Shown: piece after piece, positions 57,375-64,000 of the stretch
How the letters are laid out: every line of letters starts with the position of its first letter
How positions within the stretch are numbered: position 1 is the stretch's first letter
The notes under the pieces: model-generated
The model's database searches: none
Seen by the model: only the letters and a program-made list of their open reading frames with translations
What the model was told of the DNA's origin: nothing
Made by a program: the position numbers and the translations under genes
Assembly: GCF_905171765.1 (NCBI RefSeq)
Contig: NC_053391.1
Coordinates: forward strand, 155,615,565 to 155,679,564
DNA: 64,000 nucleotides
DNA from: Bufo bufo
Lineage: Eukaryota; Chordata; Amphibia; Anura; Bufonidae
Direction: 5' to 3'

Positions 57375-58298
57375 TGTCACGAGTTGGAGGTCCCAGGAGA
57401 GACCACCGCATCGTCATGCAATAAACAAACGGAAATCAGGTACAGACACATAAGAGTTTATTGCACAAACAAAAAACAGGGAAGGCAGCACAGACAAAAC
57501 ATGAGCTCTATGTACCGTCAGCACAGTGGGAGAAAACCCCCACTGCGCCACTGTCTAGTAATACTCCAGAGGGGCGTGACTAAGCAACTCCTGGTATTCA
57601 CTAGAGCCCTAGATGGTAGGGTTAGACTTTGCCGCAGGAAGTTGCCAGGGTCCACTCTGGAGCGTGAACTAGACAGTGACAGCAGAAACGAATGGACAAC
57701 AGGTACCAGAAGGTACCGACGGCACATAGGCAAACATAACAGACAGGAAAATACAAAACAGGGCAACTAATAATACAAGCAGGAGTTCACGCAAGGGAGC
57801 AGGAGTGGCAATGAGCAGAGAAGGACTTGCTCCACCAGTGGTATACTGCGTGGCCTTGCACATAGCACTCTGCAGCTAGGCGCTTGCTGAACCGAGACAT
57901 ATGAATACACACAAAGTAACTAAAACATAACTGGCAGAACAGATAACAGAAAGACAGGAAAGAGGACGTCAAAGAGGACGGGAATGAACAAGTAGTGAAA
58001 CCCACAGAGCACAGACAGACCGACACGGATCCCATGGGTCAGCAGCATGGGAGAGAGTACAAACCAGGAGCAGGACAAGACAACACACACCAGGAAAGCT
58101 GACACAGAACTGAGGAAACCTCAGCCTTATATACAGGTTCCATGGGTGCAGCAGAGAGGCCACACCCATGGAGCAGACAGAGAGGATTAACTTCTAATAG
58201 GAACACAGGGGAGTTAACCCATACAAAACCACAAACACACAGAAACAAAACTTCAGCGAGGAGCGCCGAACGAGCAAGGACGGATAGTGGCTGTGACA
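57375..58298 (-). mobile_element. Solo LTR, perfect 5-bp target duplication
   Basis: CTGTG at 57370-57374 and 58299-58303 flank a 924-base block that begins TGTCACGAG and ends GGCTGTGACA. Removing it restores the array sequence ATGACCTGTGAAATCC seen uninterrupted near 31245. On the minus strand it has TATATAAGGC (58133-58124) and AATAAA (57462-57457) in the correct order, so it is minus-oriented. Open frames inside have no retroviral motifs. Confidence 0.93.
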
Positions 58299-58303
58299 CT
58301 GTG

Positions 58304-58990
58304 AAATCCTAAAGGTACTCTTTGGAATGTGGGCCCATTTGCCCACCTAGGCTGCAAAAAAGTGTCACACATCTGGTATCGCCGTACTCAGAAGAAGTAG
58401 GGCAATGTTTTTGGGGTGTCTTTTTACATATACTCATGCTGGGTGAGAGAAATATCTCGGCAAAAGACAACTGTTCCGATTTTTTTTATACAAAGTTGGC
58501 ATTTGACCAAGATATTTATCTCACCCAGCATGGGTATATGTAAAATGACACCCCAAAACACATTCCCCAACTTCTCCTGAGTACGGCGATACCACATGTG
58601 TGACACTTTTTTGCAGCCTAGATGCGCAAAGGGGCCCAAATTCCTTTTAGGAGGGCATTTTTAGACATTTGGATCCCAGACTTCTTCTCACGCTTTAGGG
58701 CCCCTAAAATGCCAGGGCAGTATAAATACCCCCCATTTTTACCCCATTTTGGAAAGAAGACACCCCAAGGTATTCAATGAGGGGCATGGCGAGTTCATAG
58801 AATTTTTTATTTTTTGGCACAAGTTAGCGGAAATAGTTTTTTTTTTTTTTTTTTCTCACAAAGTCTCCCTTTCCGCTAACTTGGGACAAAAACTTTAATC
58901 TTTCATGGACTCAATATGCCCCTCAGCGAATACCTTGGGGTGTCTTCTTTCCAAAATAGGGTCATTTGTGGGGTGTTTGTACTGCCCTGG
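58304..58990. repeat. Palindromic unit of the piggyBac array, right part
   Basis: It continues the array after the solo LTR, with one type 1 palindrome centred near 58487 and one type 2 palindrome centred near 58840. Confidence 0.85.
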
Positions 58991-59128
58991 CATTTGAGGG
59001 TCTCCGCAATCATTACATGTATAGCCAGCATTAGGAGTTTCTGCTATTCTCCTTATATTGAGCATACGGGTAATGAGATTTTTTTTTTCCGTTCAGCCTC
59101 TGGGCTGAAAGAAAAAATGAACGGCACA

Positions 59129-59311
59129 GATTTCTTCATTCGCATCGATCAATGTGGATGAAAAAATCTCTGCCAAAAAAAAAAGGAGGGGAAAGGAGTC
59201 TGCCAGGACATAGGAGCTTGCCCAACATCCAAACCCACTTAACCCGTATGCCCTGGCAAACCAGATTTCTCCATTCACATCAATCGATGTGAATGAATAA
59301 ATCATTGCCAG
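59129..59311. repeat. Two subterminal hairpins
   Basis: Stems at about 59129-59170 (AGATTTCTTCATTCGCATCG with a near inverse) and about 59253-59311 (CTGGCAAACCAGATTTCTCC with an inverse, centre ATCAATCGATGTG). The region between the palindromes and the transposase stop otherwise holds A-runs and no gene. Confidence 0.65.
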
Positions 59312-59859
59312 GATTTATTATTATTTTTTTATATACAAAGTGTTTGCCAAAGTATATGAACACAGCCTCCCCCTCAGCTCATATGCCTCGGCAAACGTAT
59401 CTTCTACTGCAGAGGAGAAATCTCGTCTTGCAGCGCCGCATACACCGACTTTTGTGTAATCTGACAGCAGCGCAATACTTCTGTCAGAATGCACATCAGT
59501 GCTGCAGCTAGTCGATCGGTTGGTCCACCTGGAAGGTAAAAAAAAAAAAAAAGAAAAAACCAGGTCACAACGCAATAAATTTATTAACTTTATAATAAAA
59601 TTTGAATGGAACATATAAACTTTATTTAACTTTTTGAACAGAACGTTAACTTTTTTGCTTACCGGTGATTTTTTTTATTTTTTTTACCTTTATAGGACAA
59701 ACCTCTCCTTCCCCATGGGACAATGTGCAAAGCGCAAATCGCCCAAAGATGTGGTGAAGTACATTATGCACTTTGTCCCAGGTGAAAGGAGAGGTTTGCA
59801 GCAGCTGTGAGTGAAAGGGCCCTAATAGCCCTGTGTGCCTGCCCTGTGAGATGCAATCC

Positions 59860-62800
59860 CTATGCTAAGTGTACCTGTGTGTGGTACTTCCGGAAACACT
59901 CCCCTAAGCATAGGGCAGGGTGGTCAGGGCAGTCAGGACAGAAATAGCTGGTGTCATGCCTTATTCCACTCCTGCTACAGACACAACATCTTTTTCGGGG
60001 TGACGGTTGGGTTGAGGTACCAGCAACGACATTGGGGAAATGTCGCTCGTGTAGACGGCTCACTACACTGGTGGATGGGGCACGGAACCTCCTGGATACA
60101 GGTGGTTCTCGATGATCTCTTCCTGAAATTTAAGGAAGGATCCTGTTCTCCCAGCCTTACTGTAGAGAACAAAACTATTATATGCAGCCAATTGAATCAA
60201 ATATACAGACACCTTCTTATACCAGCGTCTGGTGCGTCGGGAAACTAAATAAGGAGCCAACATCTGGTCATTGAAGTCCACCCCTCCCATGTGAAGGTTA
60301 TAGTCGTGGACTGAGAGGGTCTTTTCAATGACACTGGTTGCCCGTTCTATTTGTATTGTCGTGTCTGCGTGAATGGAGGAGAGCATGTAAACGTCACGCT
60401 TGTCTCTCCATTTCACCGCGAGCAGTTCTTCGTTACACAAGGCAGCCCTCTCCCCCCTTGCAAGACGGGTGGTAACGAGCCATTGGTGTCACGGCCACGG
60501 TTTTGGCCATGACTCCTTGGGAACCGCATACTGTTGCCCGCGGTTTTGGGTTGTAGTGTCAACCGCAGCTTGAGGCATAAGGTTGTTAGCCTCAGGTGCG
60601 GTTGCCGCGGACAACAGCTATGTGTGCGGTTCCCTCGGAGTTGTGTGCGCGTTTGTAAGCACTTTTGTATGTCTGTGTGCACTTTGTTTATGTTTGGTGT
60701 GCACTGACATTTTCCCATCACTGTGGCAGTCCGTGGCAACGTTTGGTTGTATTATGTACATGTGGTGGCAGTGTCCCGGCCTTCGGGCTGACTCCCAGGA
60801 CACGCTTGCCACCCATGTCGTTGCCTGCGGCAACAGCCACAGTGTGTTTGTTGTTTGGACACTTCCCCTTTAAGTTATGTTTTCCCTTCTGTGGTTTTGG
60901 AAGGGTTAACTCCCTTTCAGTGTGTGAGTGAGTCACGGGGTGTGTCTGATTGTTGGGTGTGGCCTCTTGGCCCTATAAAGCCTCAGTTGTAGGCAGTAGC
61001 CAGAGAGGGTGTTTCAGCCATGCTGGCTGTAGACATCCTCCTGGTTACTTACCAACTGCCAGTGGGGGCCAACCTTCTGGTCATAAGCTAAATATATGTC
61101 CTTTGGTGTCTGGAAGATGTGTTTGGTTTTATGTTTCTTTATTGCACCTGTGGTCCTGGGTTCCTGTGTGTTTGTGTGCTGAGTCCTGCTGTCTGTGGGC
61201 AGTACATCCACATGGGTTCCAGGCTTGGTTGTCTGTGGTAGGTCTCTGCTATGTTTGTGGCAAGTACCTGCCATTGCCATAGGTTGCATTTGTTTCGCCT
61301 TGCTTGCAGCTTGGCCAGTGAGACTCCTGTTCCTCCGTATCCAGAAGGAACAGGATGCCTTTCCCTGACTCCTAGCCCAGGGACCGGTTGGAGGGTAAGT
61401 CAGAGCTCCGAGGTTCCTGCGCATGGGTCCTCCTACTTTCAAGGTCGGCCTATGCAGGTAGGAGTTAGGGTCAGGTTAGGGACGCTGTAGGAGGTGACCT
61501 GCTCCCTAATCCTGTTTGTCCTGGTCAAGCAGCGACCATCATCCTACGGCACACGGCTGAGGGTTTCCCCCATCCTCAGCCGTGACAGTTGGGGGAAGCC
61601 CCAGCGACTAGGTCGCGCGGTGCCACAGCAGCCAATCTGTTCTAGGAACAAATGCCTGAAGAGGGGCACACTTGTGTAAAAATTGTCCACATAAAGATGG
61701 TACCCCTTGCCAAATAAGGGTGACACCAAGTCCCAGACTGTCTTCCTACTGCTCCCCAGGTAGTCAGGGCAACCGACCGGCTCCAGGGTCTGATCTTTAC
61801 CCTCATAGATCCGAAATTTGTGGGTATAGCCTGTGGCCCTTTCACAGAGCTTAAACAATTTGACCGCATACCGGGCGCGCTTGCTTGGGATGTATTGTTT
61901 GAAGCCAAGCCGCCCGGTAAAATGTATAAGGGACTCGTCTACGCAGATGTTTTGCTCAGGGGTATACAAATCTGCAAATTTGTTGTTGAAGTGGTCTATG
62001 AGGGGCCGAATTTTGTGGAGCCGGTCAAAAGCTGGGTGGCCTCTGGGACGAGAGGTGCTGTTGTCGCTAAAGTGCAGGAAATGCAGGATGGTCTCAAATC
62101 GTGTCCTGGACATAGCAGCAGAGAATATGGGCATGTGATGAATTGGGTTCGTGGATCAATATGACCGCAATTCATGCTTTTTGGTTAGACCCATGTTGAG
62201 GAGAAGGCCCAGAAAAATTTTAATTTCGGAAACTTGGACTGGTTTCCACCGGAAAGGCTTGGCATAAAAGCTTCCCGGGTTGGCAGCTATAAATTGAGTG
62301 GCATACCGATTTGTTTCTGTCACGACTAAGTCCAAGATCTCCGCAGTCAAGAACAGCTCAAAAAATCCCAGTGCCGACCCGATCTGAGCTGTCTCAACCC
62401 GAACTCCAGACTGGGCGGTGAAAGGGGGAACTACAGGTGCGGCTGAAGTTGGGGACTGCCAATCAGGGTTTGCCAGCACCACAGGGACTCTACAGGCTCT
62501 ACGGGCCTGTCTGTGCGGTGGCTGCGACGGGGTAACTATTGCACGTGCTACCGTACCAGCTTCAACTGCCCTTCTGGTGCTCGCCACTTCACCATGTTGT
62601 ACGGCAGTGCTGGTACTAGGTCCAGGATGGGCTGCGCTGCTGGTGTATGCCTCACCACGTAATCCGACAGCGCCAGCCCCACTCTGCTGCCCTTGAAGCG
62701 GATCCTGCGCAACCTGTGGTCTAGCGACACGGGGCCGGGTACGCCTGGTGCTATCAGGGACCTCAACCTCCTCGTCCGAACTTTGGGTCAGACTGCCACT

Positions 62801-62923
62801 GCTTTCTACAGGTTCATATTCATATTCTGACCCGCTGGATTCGTCAGATGAGGGTTCCCATTCCTCATCCGACTGGGTCAGAAGCCTGTAGGCCTCTTCA
62901 GAAGAATACCCCCTGTTTGACAT
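59860..62923 (-). pseudogene. piggyBac transposase, interrupted
   Basis: I chose the ATG at 62923 (MSNRGYSSEEAYRLLTQSDE) over one 18 codons earlier because an acidic start is typical. Parts in order: an acidic N-terminus (about 100 residues); YAKPFRWKPVQVSEIKIFLG; an in-frame TGA at 62156 where Trp is expected; CVDESLIHFTGRLGFKQYIP, the first catalytic Asp; YHLYVDNFYTSVPLFRHLFL, the second Asp. A solo LTR cuts in at 61588. The gene resumes at 60486 with LCNEELLAVKWRDKRDVYML and LHMGGVDFNDQML, the third Asp. A frameshift near 60065 leads to a Cys-rich C-terminal finger (RCCVCSRSGIRH, YFCPDC). All key residues survive, but it is non-functional. Confidence 0.92.
60487..61587 (+). mobile_element. 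Solo LTR inside piggyBac transposase
   Basis: Begins TGTCACGGCC, ends AGCCGTGACA, flanked by ATTGG (60482-60486) and GTTGG (61588-61592), 4 of 5. It has a TATA box, CCTATAAAG, at 60972. It is homologous over most of its length to the LTR at 18427-19320, sharing CTTCCCCTTTAAGT, GGAAGGGTTAACTCCCTT and GTAGGAGGTGACCTGCTCCC. Excising it with one flank rejoins the transposase frame. Confidence 0.85.
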
Positions 62924-63593
62924 TTGGACTACTAAATTTAGGGGGTATTCCCTGAGACTACCCAAGAAAAAAAGCAAACCTGTCTTACAAATGGGAGGCT
63001 AGCGAAGAACCGGAGGCCGCTGCGATTGATGAAAAATATCAAAGCTTGTAAAGTGATTGTGCAGTGATCAAATAAAAAAATTATTTTTGTCACTGCGGCG
63101 GGGCGGGCGTGGCTGAACGCACGTGTGGGCGACCGATCAGGCCTGATCGGGCAAACACTGCGTTTTGGGTGGAGGGCGAACTAAGGTGACACTAATACTA
63201 TTATAGATCTGACTGTGATCAGTTTTGATCACTTACAGATACTATAAAAGTACAAAAGCTGATTAGCGATACGCTAATCAGCGAATCAGTGACTGCGGTG
63301 CGGTGGGCTGGGCGCTAAACGATCACTAACTACCTAACCAAGGGGCCTAAAACTATCCTAAAACTATCAGTCAATACCAGTGGAAAAAAAAAGTGACAGT
63401 TTACACTGATCACTTTTTTCCCTTTCACTAGGTGATTGACAGGGGCGATCAAGGGGTAATCAAGGGGTTAATTGGGGTGATGGGGGGTGATCTGGGGCTA
63501 AGTGTAATGTTTGGTGGCTACTCACTGTGATGTGTGCTCCTCTGCTGGGACCAACCGATGAAAAGGACCAGCAGAGGAGCACAGAAGCCATTT

Positions 63594-63693
63594 AACACCT
63601 TATATTTATAAATATACGGTGTTAGATGGCTTCTGATTTGATTTTTTCAAAATCGCCAGCCTGCCAGCAACGATCATTGGCTGGCAGGCTGAT
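63594..63693. repeat. Subterminal hairpins of the piggyBac element
   Basis: Stems at about 63594-63626 (AACACCTTATATTTATAAAT with an inverse) and about 63656-63693 (CCAGCCTGCCAGC with GCTGGCAGGCTG). The second matches the hairpin at 28468-28511, linking the two piggyBac elements. Confidence 0.75.
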
Positions 63694-64000
63694 GACGAAA
63701 TTGTTCTTTAACTTTTGCCGGCCCGCAATGCGCATGCACGGGCCGGCTCAGACCGAAATCTCGCATCTCGCGAGATGACGCACGGATGCGTCCAGGTGGA
63801 ATGAATCGACCGCCGCCAGGACGCATCCGTGCGTTAGGCGGTCGGTAAGCAGTTAAAGTCTGGACATTTGTGGACATTTACCCCTGTTTCTCCTATGCAA
63901 AGTCATCAACCTCTCACTTTATTTTACTTTAAAGGGTTGTATTGCACTTATTTATACTGTTTAATACTGTTTAACTGCATTTTATATGTTTAATGTGATG

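Larger units (their letters stand above)
56487..63856 (-). mobile_element. piggyBac element with broken transposase
   Basis: It is bounded by TTAA at 56487-56490 and 63853-63856, with ends TTAACCACCTCAGCTCCCCT and, inverted, TTAACTGCTTACCGACCGCC. It contains palindromic units (56840-57374 and 58304-58990), hairpins, a minus-strand transposase gene (59860-62923) and two solo LTR insertions. It is the probable parent type of the non-autonomous element at 28308-33200, which lies in the opposite orientation. Confidence 0.85.

Noticed and set aside
57372..58299. Several 60-130 codon frames on both strands as possible genes
   Set aside because: They lie within the solo LTR, overlap antiparallel, and contain no recognisable domain.

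Overview
The window looks like intergenic DNA from a large vertebrate nuclear genome. I favour an amphibian, probably a frog or toad. Coding density is very low, every recognisable protein is a decayed transposase or retroelement protein, and the sequence is a multi-layer nest of hAT, piggyBac, Tc1/mariner, Penelope-like (PLE), LTR and CR1-like remnants with many minisatellites and palindromes. The species call is inference from repeat style. I found no convincing host gene, tRNA or rRNA gene, or CRISPR array.

Layout. 1-5.1 kb: minisatellites, a tRNA-derived SINE head and the right end of a hAT-like repeat. 5.16-15.70 kb: a hAT-type element with a perfect 8-bp target duplication. Nested in it are a second hAT copy (TATA box, about 32 copies of a 102-bp repeat, broken transposase), then a PLE foldback insertion with a 16-bp target duplication and hammerhead-like motifs, then a 1.5-kb terminal-inverted-repeat element. 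15.78-20.66 kb: a third hAT copy, its transposase split by a solo LTR. 21.06-25.24 kb: a composite repeat containing a second PLE foldback (14-bp target duplication, GIY-YIG endonuclease fragments), a miniature element with a 466-bp palindrome, and minisatellites. 25.96-26.92 kb: a Tc1/mariner element with apparent DD36E spacing. 28.31-33.20 kb: a non-autonomous piggyBac-like element made of hairpin and palindrome arrays. 33.8-40.4 kb: hAT remnants around a 3.6-kb LTR retrotransposon whose only protein is a repetitive one of unknown function. 40.39-42.6 kb: a truncated Tc1 copy abutting a tight palindrome with hammerhead-like motifs. 42.62-46.19 kb: another hAT copy, joined to a CR1-like ORF1 fragment. 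47.30-48.03 kb: a foldback with 341-bp arms and a 4-base loop. 48.9-53.0 kb: solo LTRs. 53.9-55.7 kb: degenerate minisatellites. 56.49-63.86 kb: a piggyBac element with a nearly complete but broken transposase, carrying two solo LTR insertions.

How the parts relate. Target-site duplications read directly from the sequence (3 to 16 bp classes) allow an insertion order for much of the window. The hAT copies share a design: TATA box, then a tandem array private to that copy, then a basic N-terminus. The two piggyBac elements share hairpin ends and palindromic arrays, so the shorter looks like a deletion derivative of the longer. The PLE insertions occur as inverted pairs, placing hammerhead-like motifs on both strands. 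Nothing seen here should encode an intact transposase.
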